Origin: Gigaspora rosea
Taxonomy: Eukaryota > Glomeromycota > Glomeromycetes > Diversisporales > Gigasporaceae
Length of the DNA: 64,000 bases
Direction: 5' to 3'
NCBI GenBank assembly: GCA_003550325.1
Contig: QKWP01000521.1
Location: 124,001-188,000 of the forward strand
The stretch's first letter is position 1, and every line of letters starts with the position of its first letter. Below are positions 1-11,645 of this stretch, piece after piece. The notes under the pieces were generated by a model. It saw only the letters and a list, made by a program, of their open reading frames with translations, did no database searches and was not told the origin of the DNA. A program made the position numbers and the translations under genes.

Positions 1-2525
1 TTGCGTGTGGCTATTAAGCTTATGTAAAAATGTACACTAAACAAAGCGATACGTAGCCTTTCATTTGTATTCGAGTACTATTAAAAACAAACTAGATTTC
101 AGGCTTTTGAACTTATAATAAATCAATTCAGCGCTTGAAAACTCAAAGTTTGAAATCCTGTTTTCTTTTAGTAGCCTTATCTATATATTAATACTATTTG
201 TATAAAATAAACTTATCTAAATATTTAAATAAAGTTAATATTATATTGTTAGGATTTTTTTCTTTAGCATTCATCGTTAAAACTTTAACTAACTTAATAT
301 TATACATATGTAAGTAATTTGTTAACATTTTTATTGGCAATTATTTCTCGATGCTTTATTTTATCTGGTCCTAAACCTTAGAGTTAATTTTAAGGAAATA
401 ATTGTTGTACGTTGTGACGGGCTCCGTCACGGGACTTTCTATTTTTTGTTTACATTAGGGGACTTTTTCTTTTGTTTATGTCGTTACGATAGTATTATTT
501 CTCCTATTATAAGTTATAGATAGTGGAATCGACATAGCCCCAGATAGAATAAGCAATATGCCGCAGCGACTTCTGGTGGAAACACATGGCAACTACACCT
601 GCCAGGGCCACAAACCAGTTCTTGCAAATTGACATTTCGCCGCCATTGTTTGTTTATTACTTTTTTCGATAGCTATAGATTTTACACATGAATTTACACA
701 TGCTTGTGGGCATGGTAATTCCGCCCGCTACAGCCCCAATCTAGTTGTTGCACCTGGAATTCAACTGTCATTGTTTGTTTATTCCCCTTTCACTAAACAA
801 TGTACTTAGCTTAATCTCGGCATCGTTAAATTAGTGGAATTGGCACATGTAAGTTTGGCTCCGGTACAAACGAAAAGCCAAAAAGCCTTTCAACGCCCCA
901 AGTACGCCTTGAGGCGTAGGAACTCACCTCTGACCTTTGTTCGAAGAAATTATAGTCATGATAAGTTAGAGACGAATTCAATAGAGATAGTTATTGCAGT
1001 CTAAAATTCATGTATTTATTAAGAGGAAAAAATGTATATAATACCCTCCTTTTTGACTCAATAAAGAATAACTCCAGAACGAGTTCACATTTGAATAACT
1101 CAGACGAGCTTGAGTTTTAACCTTCGAAATAAGAGTAGAAGTGTTAGGAAGTTTCCCTTGTTATTAAACCCATTTTGTTATGATAAAATCGCTTATTGAA
1201 CATATCTTGTACCCATAGAATATTCGTTATTTTAAGTTAAAGTCGTATCGTTAGTTGTAACTTCGTAACCCGAGTTTTGAACTCCCATTTAATTTGTAAC
1301 CCAGTTAAGAAAGGAAGATTGAATTAATCACCTTTTATATATTTCATCAATCGATTAAACCCCTTTGATTTCCTGATTTATAGAACAATCAATTACTCCC
1401 ATTGTTCGCATCAATCCAATTTCGCCCTTGATCACGTGACAATCGTTAATAATATTAACGATTGTATTTGCACCTTATACCCTTTGTGCACTAAAGAATA
1501 AAGACAAGTTATATAGATAGAGTGAATTTAGGACCACCAACTGAAGACATATACAAGAAATACCAGAGACACTTATCTTCATTTATCCACGCCGCAGCAA
1601 CACCCTAAAAGAACTCGAGACCCAGACCAAATCAACCACGCCTCTTTCTGCCTGCCAATTCGAGGATCTAGAGTCTTGCATACTTATAGGACATTGGTTT
1701 AGATAGGTAGTAGTATCGTTAGTGTATTTTATTTGATTAGCTGATTGCCAACACCCCTCACAACGTATTGACTTATAGTAAATCAAATATAGTAAAATTT
1801 AAATTATTAATCAAAAAGCATCGTATATGACAATAATTATGCACGTATATGTTGTGCATCAGATCAACGCTTGCTTTCAGCTCAAATTAGTGTTAGAGTT
1901 AGAGTGAAAATGAAGGTATAATTTAGGCTAATTATTGTCGATCAGTTAACGTTGGCCAAATAATCAACATCTGAGGTGCGTCAGTTGCAATCTGAGGCAA
2001 GCGTTAATCTGAGACACTATATATATGATAAATTAAATTTATGTTAGGTTAAAATTAAATATTGGGTAAAAGTCTATGCTAAAAGTAGTACAGGTTACTT
2101 TGTTAATATCAACTCATTTAGATTAGATAATTATGTTGATACATATATGCAAGAGTTGATAACAACGGAATAGTTTTTATACAATCTGAATTTATTTTTT
2201 CTTAATAAGAGGTTGATATTAATAGAATCAATCTGTTATTATAATTATCTATAGGTATGTTATTTAAATAATAATATTATATTTATACATATAATTATTA
2301 TTGTCACTAATTTTTTTTTTTAAAAAAAATACCAATTTTTAGATTTTATAATTGTAATATTTTTTAACAAAATATATTTTAAGTTCTGTTATTTACTAAT
2401 AATTCAGTTTACTAACAATTTAATTTATTAATATAGTATAAAATAATAATATAATTGTTATATTTGATTTACTAGTATTAAAATACAAAATAATTAATTT
2501 ATTTTTATTTTGAAATTAACTAATG
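1..2525. other. AT-rich spacer without a recognisable gene
   Basis: No reading frame here resembles a protein on either strand, and no RNA gene was seen. One notable site is a perfect 25-base palindrome at 1440-1464 (half-site CAATCGTTAATA around one central base), just after a TGATCACGTGA motif. Around 2100-2230 there are several copies of a TTAATATCAAC / GTTGATATTAA motif that recurs at 35760-35880, 42690-42800 and 54848, so part of this spacer is probably decayed repeat. Confidence 0.6.
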
Positions 2526-2850
2526 TTCACCACAGGTGATTATCACCTGTAATAAATAAATAAATAAAAACAAACAATTTTTATTAAGTAAAAGTTAAAT
2601 TTTTTAATATTAGAGTAAGGGTAAGAACTGGGATGGGGCAGGAGGGCATAGTTTATACCAAAATTTTACAAGGAATTTTTTTTTGCATAAAAAAAAGTAG
2701 TTTTATAGGCAAGTTTTAAGTCTAGAAGCAATTTTAGCAATTTTTTAAAAATTTTTTTGTTTTGTTACACAAAGATTGATTTACATGTTACACCTGATCC
2801 TGAATTTTAATTGGCAAATTGACTATAGTTGATAATCACCTCTGGTGTAA
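2526..2850. mobile_element. MITE with CACCAcAGGTGATTATC inverted ends
   Basis: The left end (2526-2544, TTCACCACAGGTGATTATC) and the inverted right end (2831-2850, read backwards TTACACCAGAGGTGATTATC) match over about 18 bases. The 325-bp interior codes for nothing. Its middle and right parts share phrases with 23500-23765 and 24840-25130: a stretch like ATTTTACAAGaAA followed by AGAAGCAgTTTTA, and then TTACACCTGATCCTGAATTT before TTGGCAAA. These look like one dispersed family. I cannot fix a target-site duplication. Confidence 0.6.
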
Positions 2851-2893
2851 ATTAGAAATATTCTTTTATTTTTATATTTAACAATTTAGTAAA

Positions 2894-5800
2894 ATGCGTT
2901 CTAGTGAAAAAAAAATAATACATATACTTATATTATAGAAAAGGATAGAAATCATCCTGGTGGTCATCCAGATGGTCCTGTTTGGAATTATTTTACTAAA
3001 GGTGAAAAATTAGAAAAAGGAAGAAATAAAGCAACTTGCAATTTTTGTGGAGCATCTTGGAATCGTGGTGAACCAAATAAATTAGAAAGTCATTTAGCAA
3101 TAATTGTTCAAAGGCAGATTCAACAACTATTAGATATTTTCTTTCAAAAATTCTTTCTGATAATTCTAAAAAAAATAAATCTAATAAAAAAAGAAAAAGT
3201 AATATACATGGAAAACTTGATCAATATGTTAGTGTAATAGAATTAGATCAGCAAAAAGTTAAAAGAATTCATCTTGCTTGGGCTAGAGCTTTTGCTATTT
3301 GTGGAATTTCTTGGAATATTATTGAAAATCCTTTTTTTATTGAAGCATTAAAAAGAAACAAATTTATCTTATAAACCACCAACACATTAGTTTTTATCAG
3401 GTCATTTATTAGAACAACAGTTAGCCCTTATTAATCAAAATACTAATAATAAGGAAGAAAGGGGTAATTTGACAAAGTTAAAATAACTAATATAAAAACT
3501 TATTTATTTTAATATTAATAATCGTTTTTATTTTTTGTATTAAACTTTATACATGATTTAGAATTAATTTATTTAAAATTAGTAATATAACATCTTTTCT
3601 TAAAGTGACATTAAATGGAATTATACATCTTATCAAAAAGGTTAAATTTAGAGAGGTAGGGGTAATTTGACGAATTGATGTTATATTATGTGATCCAGTG
3701 ATCAGAATCAGATGAGTTTTATACCATTCGATTCATCTCGATGACACGAATTGTCGGTATAAAAATCACCCGATTCTGATTACTGAGTCACGATATATCA
3801 TCGATTATATGCTACACAAAAAAGATCCTTGAGAGGGATTTTGACGAAGTGTAAACCTGGCAAATAATTGATGATATCTTATGATCCAGTGATCAGAATT
3901 GGGTGATTCTTGTACCTTTCGACTCGTCTCATCGAGACAAATCGAATGGCATAAAAATTATTCGATTCCAATTATTAGATCATGCAATATCAAAATTTGT
4001 CAAATTACCCCTATTCGTCAAATTACCCCCTTTTACCTTATATTTCAACAATATTAGGTAAATATATTTTTTATTTTTTTTTAATTAAATATATACAGTA
4101 ATAATTAATATAATATAATTTAGTATTGGATGGTTGGACTAGTAAAAAAAATTTTTCAATTTGGAATTTTATAATTATTACACCCAAACATAAAGAATAT
4201 TTGTATAAGATTTGTGTATTTAGATGAAATGCATACAGAAGAATTTTAGCTAGTAAAATTAATGAAGTATTAGATTCTATTGGAGCAGATCATTTTTCAG
4301 CTATAGTTAGTGATAATGGAGCTAATATAAAACTTGCACAAAATAATATTTCTTCACAATATCCATATGTTTTTAGTATAAGATGTATAGCCCATGCAAT
4401 TAATTTAGTTGCACAAGATATTTTAAAATTTGAATGGACAAATAAATTAATTAAAAAATGTAATATTATATATAATTTTTTTAACTCTTCATATAGAGCA
4501 GGTATTAAGTTCAATTATATTTATATAATTTTTAATTTTAATTATAATTTTAATTTATTATTATAATTATTTTTTATTTAATTTTATAAATTAAAGGAGC
4601 AGAACTAAGATTATTAATAGATCAAATGAATATAACTAGTGGAAGTCTTAAAAACTATTCTAAAACTAGATAGACAACAGCAAGTAAAACAATTGAAAGT
4701 GTTTTACATTTAGAAAAGTTTTAAAAAAGGTAATAAATTAAATTTATAAAATATCTTTATTTATTTATTAATTATTGTCTTTTTTTAGATTGTTGAAGAT
4801 AATATATTAACTAATGATCGTTATGATTTTTTTGCTCATTTAAAAATACTAAAATTTGTATTATTGCCTTTAAAAAAATCAATTTTACTATTAGAAAGTA
4901 ACAATACAACTCTTGTGATTGTTTTTTAAGTTTAGCTAAAACAAGTGCAACAATTAAAAAATTACCAATACAACAATATACAAAATTTTAACAATATTGC
5001 ATTAATGTTTTAAATAAAAAGATTTGAAGAATTTGATGATAATTTATATATTTTAGGATATTTTTTAATGCAAAATTTCGTAGTAAGTATAATTTTTATT
5101 TTATTTTAAATAGATATCTAATTTTATTATAAAATAAAACTTTTTTTATTTTAAAAATTATTTAAAATAATATTAAATTTTATTTTAAAATAATATTTAA
5201 AATATTATCTAATTCTATTATAAAATATTATTAAAATTTTTTTATAACTTAGATTTAGGATTTAAAAATAGACAATTTTCTAGAATTATTAAAATAGTTG
5301 GCTCTATTTGGCAAAAATTTGAAAAAGATCATGCAAGTTGGAATATTTTAGTTGCTCAACTTCGACTATATAAAGAAAAAAAATATCCAAATAATCAACC
5401 ATATGCACAAGGTTATGATATTCTGATAACTTGGTGGAATTCAATTGAACCAGAGCCTAAATATCTTCAAGAATTAGTACTAAAAATCTTAGCAATTGTT
5501 CCAAATAGTGTTTTATGTGAAAGAAATTTTTCTTTACTTACTTGGCTAACTGGAAACAAAAGAATACAAATAGATATTCAAAATTTAGAAACAATAGCAA
5601 AACTATGCACATATTATAATTATAATGCAAAAAAAGAACTTTCTTATTTTGCAAATGAAATGACTGAAAATGAAGTTTTGGAAATATTAAATCAAACAAA
5701 TATTAAAACTTTTGAAGAAAAATTAGAAAAAGAAGGACTTAATAAAGATGAATTATTATTATTTAATAATTTAGATTTTGGTGAAACTTATACAATGACT

Positions 5801-6045
5801 AGAGAGATTTTAGTTTAATTTTTAGAAGAAAACTTAGATTTAAATGATGAAATTTTTGTTGATGATTTAGAAAAGTTTCCTGATATTGAAGATAATGATG
5901 AAGATTTATTATTAGAAACTGATGAAATTTTAGAAAATATTAATAAACAAACTAATCAAATTTTAGGACAAGATGATTATAATTGGAATCCTGAAGATAA
6001 TTTAAACTCAGATGTAATTAAAGATAAATATTTAAATAAATATTA
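2894..6045 (+). pseudogene. hAT-family transposase with N-terminal BED zinc finger, degenerate
   Basis: Pieces in different frames read in hAT order. First is a BED-type zinc finger (about 2945-3105), WNYFTKGEKLEKGRNK then CNFCGASW and a following H. Next is a segment with WARAFAICGISW at about 3270-3320. After an inserted MITE comes LDGWTSKKNFSIWNF (about 4126-4175), then IVSDNGANIK (4310-4335), the RNase-H-like aspartate block, then RCIAHAINLVAQD. At the C-terminus is the hAT dimerisation region (5280-5640), with TWWNSIE and VPNSVLCERNFSLL in place of the usual xSxxxSERxFS. Breaks include a frameshift near 3105, a TAG in place of the expected Trp near 4671, a stop near 4927, AT-rich intron-like gaps and the 569-bp insertion. 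A dead copy of a class II transposon; the exact outer ends were not found. Confidence 0.85.
3461..4029. mobile_element. MITE with GGGGTAATTTGAC ends inserted in the hAT pseudogene
   Basis: The left end GGGGTAATTTGAC at 3461 is mirrored by GTCAAATTACCCC ending at 4029. The ends recur internally (GGGGTAATTTGACGAA near 3660, and CAAATTACCCCTATTCG just inside the right end). The interior holds two similar hairpins, about 3690-3793 and 3875-3993; each begins TGATCCAGTGATCAGAAT and folds back on itself. It contains no coding capacity and lies between transposase segments that are contiguous in other hAT proteins, so it is a later insertion. Confidence 0.75.
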
Positions 6046-7440
6046 ATTTTAAAATTTTTTATTAATTATAATTTTAAATATTTAAACCTATTATATAAAT
6101 TATCAAATTTTTTATTTTTATTAAATTTTTTATTTAACTAGAAAGTTTTTTTACCCGGTTAGCAGGTTTTTTCTTTCTATTAATAATTTTAATTTTTTTG
6201 GTTTAATTTTAAATTTTTATATTAAATTTTTATTTTTATTTAAGTTTTTTATTTAAATAGAAAGTTTTTTACCTAATGAATAGGTTTTTTCTTTTTATTA
6301 ATAATTTTAAATTTTTTAGCTTGATTTTTGTATTTTTATAATATATATATATTATTTTTTATTTTTTTAAATTTAATAAATTTAATAAAATAAGTTTTTG
6401 ATTTATTTTTTAAAATATTAAAATAACTAAATAGTTAATTTTTAAGATAGATATATAACTATTATATAATTATAATATATATAAATTAATTATTTCAAAT
6501 AAATTTATAAATAATTAAAGTTTGAATTAAAAATAAAATATAAATTAGTTAGATTTTATATATTATAATTTTATAATAATTTATACTATATATGACTATT
6601 TATATTAACTAAATTCTAATTTAAAATTTTTATTTTTATTTTTATTTTTTTATTTATTAATGTCAAGTACAGAAATAGAATAGTAAGTTACAATTATATC
6701 AGAATGATATATAAAGCAATACTATATTTAAAATTTCTAACTAATTATCTAATATAGAGCAAGCCTATAACTTGCAGTCAGGGCTAACCATTAGACCGCT
6801 ACAGAAAGAAGATGTAACATTTTACCTCATACTTTTCTATTTTAAACTAAAAGGTTAAATGTTTAGTTTAAGAAGGCTAGAGGAAACCAAAAAATTTTTA
6901 TTTAATATTTAAAAATTAAAATAAAAAGTTACTACAAACATTTTTGGACTATTCAAAAGACAATAGAAAAAAAGTAAATATTATTGAATTTATCTAAAGA
7001 AAATGAAAATAAAAGGTTAATAATTAGAAAAACAAGACTAAATAAATACAAAAGAAGAGTTGATTTCTATATAGATAACTTTTTTAAAAAATCAATAAAA
7101 AAAGAATCTTTAGAGTTTAATTACATAATAGCTAATTGGATACAGATTAGAGTTGTTGGTAAAACTAGTTAGTTTCACCAGGAAGCATCAGTGCACAGTT
7201 GAAAATTTGAGTTTTTTATAATTATTGGTGCACAAGTTTCAGTGCACCAGTCTCGGTACACCATAGTGCACCATTGAAGATTAGTTTCACATGCAACTCT
7301 AATACAGATAGATATAAGAGAAAAAACAATCAATTAAGACTTTATAGATGTTCAAAATTAGCTATTATCAATAAAACCAGAACTGTTAGTCATATAGTAT
7401 ATGTTTCTATTTATGTTAAGAAGAAAGAAAGTTAAAATAT
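6046..7440. other. AT-rich spacer after the hAT element
   Basis: Almost pure A/T to about 6700, with TTTAATTTT-type repeats including two similar blocks (6110-6180 and 6235-6300) that share a phrase like TAGAAAGTTTTTTACC. A short open frame at 6984-7172 is Lys/Asn/Ile-rich, as random AT-rich DNA would give, and I do not call it a gene. At 7180-7285 GTGCACCA-type words recur (AGTGCACAG, GGTGCACAAG, AGTGCACCAG), a small irregular repeat. Confidence 0.5.
6765..6820 (-). other. tRNA-like 5' half (D-arm and anticodon arm), possible SINE head
   Basis: Read on the minus strand the segment contains TAGCGGTCTAATGGTTAGC, which fits a D-arm and an A-box-like promoter. It is followed by CCTGACTGCAAGTTATAGG, a possible anticodon arm with loop CTGCAAG and triplet GCA (Cys). 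No T-arm or 3' acceptor strand follows, so it is not a functional tRNA. It could be the head of a tRNA-derived retroposon or a chance resemblance. Confidence 0.3.
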
Positions 7441-7469
7441 ATATATAATACTACAATAATTATAAAACT

Positions 7470-7470
<1 letters not shown>

Positions 7471-7509
<39 letters not shown>

Positions 7510-7609
7510 AAAAAAAAAAATAAAAAAAAAAAAAAAAAAAAATAAAAATAAATAAAATAAAAAAAAAAAAAAATAAAATTAAATAAAAATAAAAAAAAAA
7601 AAAAAAAAA
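7471..7609. repeat. Poly(A) block of about 140 bp
   Basis: Nearly pure A on the + strand with isolated T residues. It may be the tail of a retroposed copy or a slippage-expanded homopolymer. No element head can be identified upstream on the + strand. The poly-Phe frame on the opposite strand is only its translation. Confidence 0.8.
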
Positions 7610-9385
7610 TAAAATAACAAAGTAGACAAATTAGCAAAAGAGTGAAATAGTTTAAAAGTTTAGATAAAGTAGCAAATATGCTTTTTTCAAGTTTAATTAT
7701 ATCTCTTTGTTAGGAAAAACAATTATAGAAGATCCAACAAAACAGTTTATCAAGAATGTATTGAAATACAAAACCAATAAAAATAAAATTTTATATCTAC
7801 AATTCAAAAAATAGAACCAAATAAAAAAAAGAAAGAATATGACTAGTCAATTTTGTGAAGTAAATTCAAAAGTCAAAATAGAGTCAGATGTACAAATTTG
7901 AAAAAAATAAAACAATGTGATACTAATCAAGTATATGAATAAAACATTACTAGTACTTAAAATATAGCACAAAGATATTTAGAAATATACAAAAGTTCAT
8001 ATTGTATACTATTCAATAAACATTACCAGTACTTAAAATATTAGCACAAATACATTTAGATATATACAAAAGTTCATATTTTATACTATACAATAAAGGT
8101 AATAATGAGGACCAAAAACATTGGGCACTTGTAAAAATTATAAGAAAGAATAAAATAATATAGAAAATATATTAATTTATTTAGTATAAACAGTACTTTC
8201 TAAAGAAATACAAAAGAAAATGAACAAAAAAAACTTAAAAGATTCTGTAAGATATCTCAAAAGAAGAAAAATAGAAAGTAAGTTCAAAATTATCAAATGA
8301 CTAATACAAGAAAAAGTCAAAACAATACTGCAGAAGTTTATACAAATGCATAAAAAAGCTAAAGAATTCTTGTTTACTATAGTTAATATAGCATAGAATA
8401 GGTTTTTCAAAAATTTATGAAAAATAATGTAAAATAGTATTCATCTGGAAAAAGGCAATTGAATCAATACTACAGATAAGAAGAAAAAAGATACTACAAC
8501 AAGTAATAAAGATACTAACAAAAAAGTATAAAGAGAAAAGGAAGATGTTAATATAAATAAACAAGACTAAACTACAAAATAAAAGAAAGAAAAAAATAGT
8601 AATAAAGTTTAAGAAACATGATTGAATTTAGTCTTTAGTTTAATTAATATGAAAATGAGACTGTTCTTTCTAGATCTCAATAGCTAGTTTGATATAACCT
8701 TCTAGTTAGAGTAATACTCTGATCAGTATAACAGACTACTTCTAGGTGTTTATAGAAATAGTTAGAAGATGTCAAGCTAAAATTTAAGTCAAGTTTGTAC
8801 AAATATATATACAAGAATCTTAATAAAGATGATTAGCAAGGCTGCTAAAATGAAAAAAAATAAAAATAAAAAATTATTAGTTTACTCTAGTATATAAATA
8901 TAGATATAATTTATAAATCAATATAATCTAAAATTTAAAAACAAAAAATTTTATTAAATTAAAATTATATTAAGATAGAATTTAAAATTAAAGTAAAACA
9001 TAATCTATACAAAATTTTATAAGAAATTTTTTATTAGAACTTTAAAAGTAATTTTATATATAAAATTTTTAAAAATTATAAGAATCTGTATTTGATATAC
9101 TAATATACAAATAGTAATTATTTTAATAAAAAATTATTAAATTTTTATAAATTTAAAATAAATAAAAGTTATTATAATAAATAAAATTTTCTTAATAATA
9201 AAGATCAATTAACTTAATAAAAATCTATTAATAATATATTATAATTATGTTTAATTAAAAATTATTAATAATACTTCTTTTAACTTAAAGAAATAAAAAA
9301 TTAATTATATAGAGTTTAAATTTTTTGATTATCTTTCTATTTTTGTTTTTTATTAATTTTCTTTTCTAGTTTCATTACCTTTTAG
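7610..9385. other. A-rich spacer, no gene seen
   Basis: Purine-rich, AT-rich DNA without protein-like frames. Phrases around 7920-8090 are repeated in tandem: ATTACTAGTACTTAAAATAT and ATTTAGAAATATACAAAAGT, each seen twice about 80 bp apart. The segment near 9010-9060 weakly recalls the dispersed-repeat family seen at 2640-2830. Confidence 0.5.
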
Positions 9386-9540
9386 TAGTTTCGCCAGTTT
9401 CGACATTTTAACAGTTTCGCCAGTTTTGCCAGCTTCGACAGTTTCACCAGTTTCCCTATTTCGCCATTTTTAATTTTTTTTTGGCAAAAGTCGAAACTAG
9501 TTTCGACTTTCGCCTTTGGTGAAACCTCTTAGTTTCGCCT
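9386..9540. repeat. AGTTTCGCC minisatellite with terminal hairpin
   Basis: A 9-base unit (AGTTTCGCC, with variants AGTTTCGAC, AGTTTTGCC and AGTTTCACC) repeats irregularly over about 90 bp. It is followed by a fold-back segment, GTCGAAACTAGTTTCGAC at about 9488, and inverted GGTGAAACC/AGTTTCGCC words. It may be the subterminal repeat array of a decayed DNA transposon. Confidence 0.7.
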
Positions 9541-11122
9541 AACAACACTATGTTTGACTACAGCTAAAGAAATATTTCCACTATATATATACCTATAAAT
9601 TTACCGAAAATGAATTAAAAATGTTTTTATAACAATAAATAGTAATTCGTAATTCGTAATTCATAATTGTTTAACGACCTTTTGTAAAAAAAAAAAATAC
9701 TTTAATGCTTACTTAAGTATTAATTCAAATGCATTAGATGAAAATTTATATTACACAAATTTATCAAAAATTTATTCTAAATTTTTTGAGCCCATTGTTG
9801 TGATAAAACAACTTTAAAAAATTCACATCTACTATAAAGTATAACAGAATGTGCTTGGAAAGCTTTTTGGTCGATCAATTCATTACCAATGTTACGCTCA
9901 AACCACCTCTAAAATGGTTTAGTGAAACTGGGGCTTAAAATAATTGAAATCCTCACGTGCTTAGTAAATAGAACGTGATTGCGTATAGAGAATAGCTATA
10001 GGCATATGAAGATACCGATAGTCGTATCAGTTTATCAATAAAACTATAACTAACTATAGGGAAACGTGAAGACTATCACAGTAATCACGTGATCAATATC
10101 GTGACAATGGCCTATCGGGTTGCCAGAACAATTAATAAGATATCAACAACCAGTCGACCTACGATCAGGCTTAATCGAAAGAGGCGGTTAGATTTGGCAA
10201 GTTGGATGGTTTGATCGTAGGTATTTATTCTTCCTTCTTAGGTATTTAATTGTCTTTTATACAACTTTAATTATACTAATGCACAAAGTTTTTAGCTTGG
10301 ACTACACCTCTTGGGGCCACAACCAACTACAAACAATAATCAACCTCAACTATCCACAGTCCGTTGGGAGAGTTGAACAAGACTATTACGGTGCTCCTCA
10401 GTCCATCGAGAAATCAACTGGCAGCGTAACGGTATAATTACGTGTACAAGCAAAACAAACAATCGTACTGCTTATGCCACTTAAGCAGTAGATCTGGGTA
10501 AGTTTATTTATTATTATAGGGAACGTATAGGGTAATAAGCAAATGAAATATTTATTATCATGATGGATGTTTTTCTTCAAGTCGCAAGGCTGCTATTATA
10601 TACATTAATTGATTATACAGAACTATAAGTCATATTGCTACTCTATCTCTTAAAACTACTAAAGTTTTTATCGCTATTTTATTACCCACATTACTAATAT
10701 TACCAATATCACCGATATCTCTATTAATTATTAATTGATCAATAAGACTTTTAATACTTTTCGGTCCTTTAGGTCTTATAGTACCAGTAAACCCAATTTT
10801 GGTACTGATCAACATAACCGAAAAATCGATACTACACCACCTCAATCACCACGTGTTTCCAGGGTATATTTCTGCGGCCCACAATCGTTAATCACTAACG
10901 ATTATAATCAATTGAAATTGGGTTACACAAGTATATGAAGATACAAGTATCAGTTTATTTAATAAATCAGTGTATGAAGACATGATTCTTTATTAGAATA
11001 AGTGAGTTATTTATTAACACCTATTTTATTTAGATAACTAAAACTAGTCTAGTAGACAACTATGTTCGTAAAATAACTATTTTGTCTCAGGGCGAGACTC
11101 AACGTATTTATATATAGTTCAT
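9541..11122. other. Spacer without recognisable gene
   Basis: Less extreme in AT than its neighbours but without a convincing frame; the open stretches near 10398-10938 overlap on both strands and show no family features. Contains a CACGTG-centred ATCACGTGATCA motif near 10084-10095 and a near-palindrome AATCGTTAATCACTAACGATT at about 10885 that resembles the perfect palindrome at 1440-1464. Confidence 0.5.
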
Positions 11123-11124
11123 GA

Positions 11125-11182
11125 TCAATTTGATCAAGAGGATCATCGTGATCAATTTGATCAAGAGGATCATCGTGATCAC
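11125..11182. repeat. Two-copy tandem repeat, unit about 28 bp
   Basis: The phrase GATCAATTTGATCAAGAGG followed by ATCATCGT occurs twice back to back. The unit is rich in GATC and partly self-complementary. Confidence 0.75.
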
Positions 11183-11459
11183 TGTTATCAATGTAATCTA
11201 CATGATTTCTTGGCTTGGTGTTCACATGTTCTAATGTCTCGTGACATCCCTGTCCAATAATATTGTATGACGAATTCTAAGGCTAACACCAACTTCAATT
11301 ATTGTATCATAAAAGTCACCTTTATTCAATAATGTTGATAAATCTTGAGAAAGTGTTGTTAAAAAATTAGAGGACATGATTTTTTGTTTATCAGAATTGT
11401 TTAGAGTTTGTTTATTGTTGTATTTGAAACTAGTTCTTTTTTGTAAGCAAATATATATA

Positions 11460-11645
11460 CTGTTGAACCTCCCAAAACCGATCCTGCCAAAATCGATAAA
11501 CTGTCAAATCTGATAAAAAATTAATCTACCAAGTCGGTACCTGATATATAAATCTAATAGTTTATAATGTTTTCAAATCTGATAACCTCTCGATACTGAT
11601 ACAAAACCTGCCTACCATGCATATCAGTTTTGAAAGGTTCAACAG
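11460..11645. mobile_element. TA-flanked MITE, CTGTTGAACCT ends
   Basis: A 186-bp element. The left end CTGTTGAACCTCCCAAAACC matches the inverted right end CTGTTGAACCTTTCAAAACT with few mismatches. TA dinucleotides lie directly outside both ends (11458-11459, 11646-11647), as in Tc1/mariner/pogo insertions. Its interior shares phrases with the larger MITE at 44158-44626 (GATCCTGccAAAA; CC-TACCATGCAT-tCAG), so the two are related. Confidence 0.75.

Noticed and set aside
1583-1786. Minus-strand 67-residue frame with GC-richer composition
   Set aside because: No recognisable motif, no splice context and no partner exon.
7416-7637. Minus-strand 73-residue Phe-rich open frame
   Set aside because: It is the translation of the poly(A) block; no real membrane protein would consist almost only of Phe.
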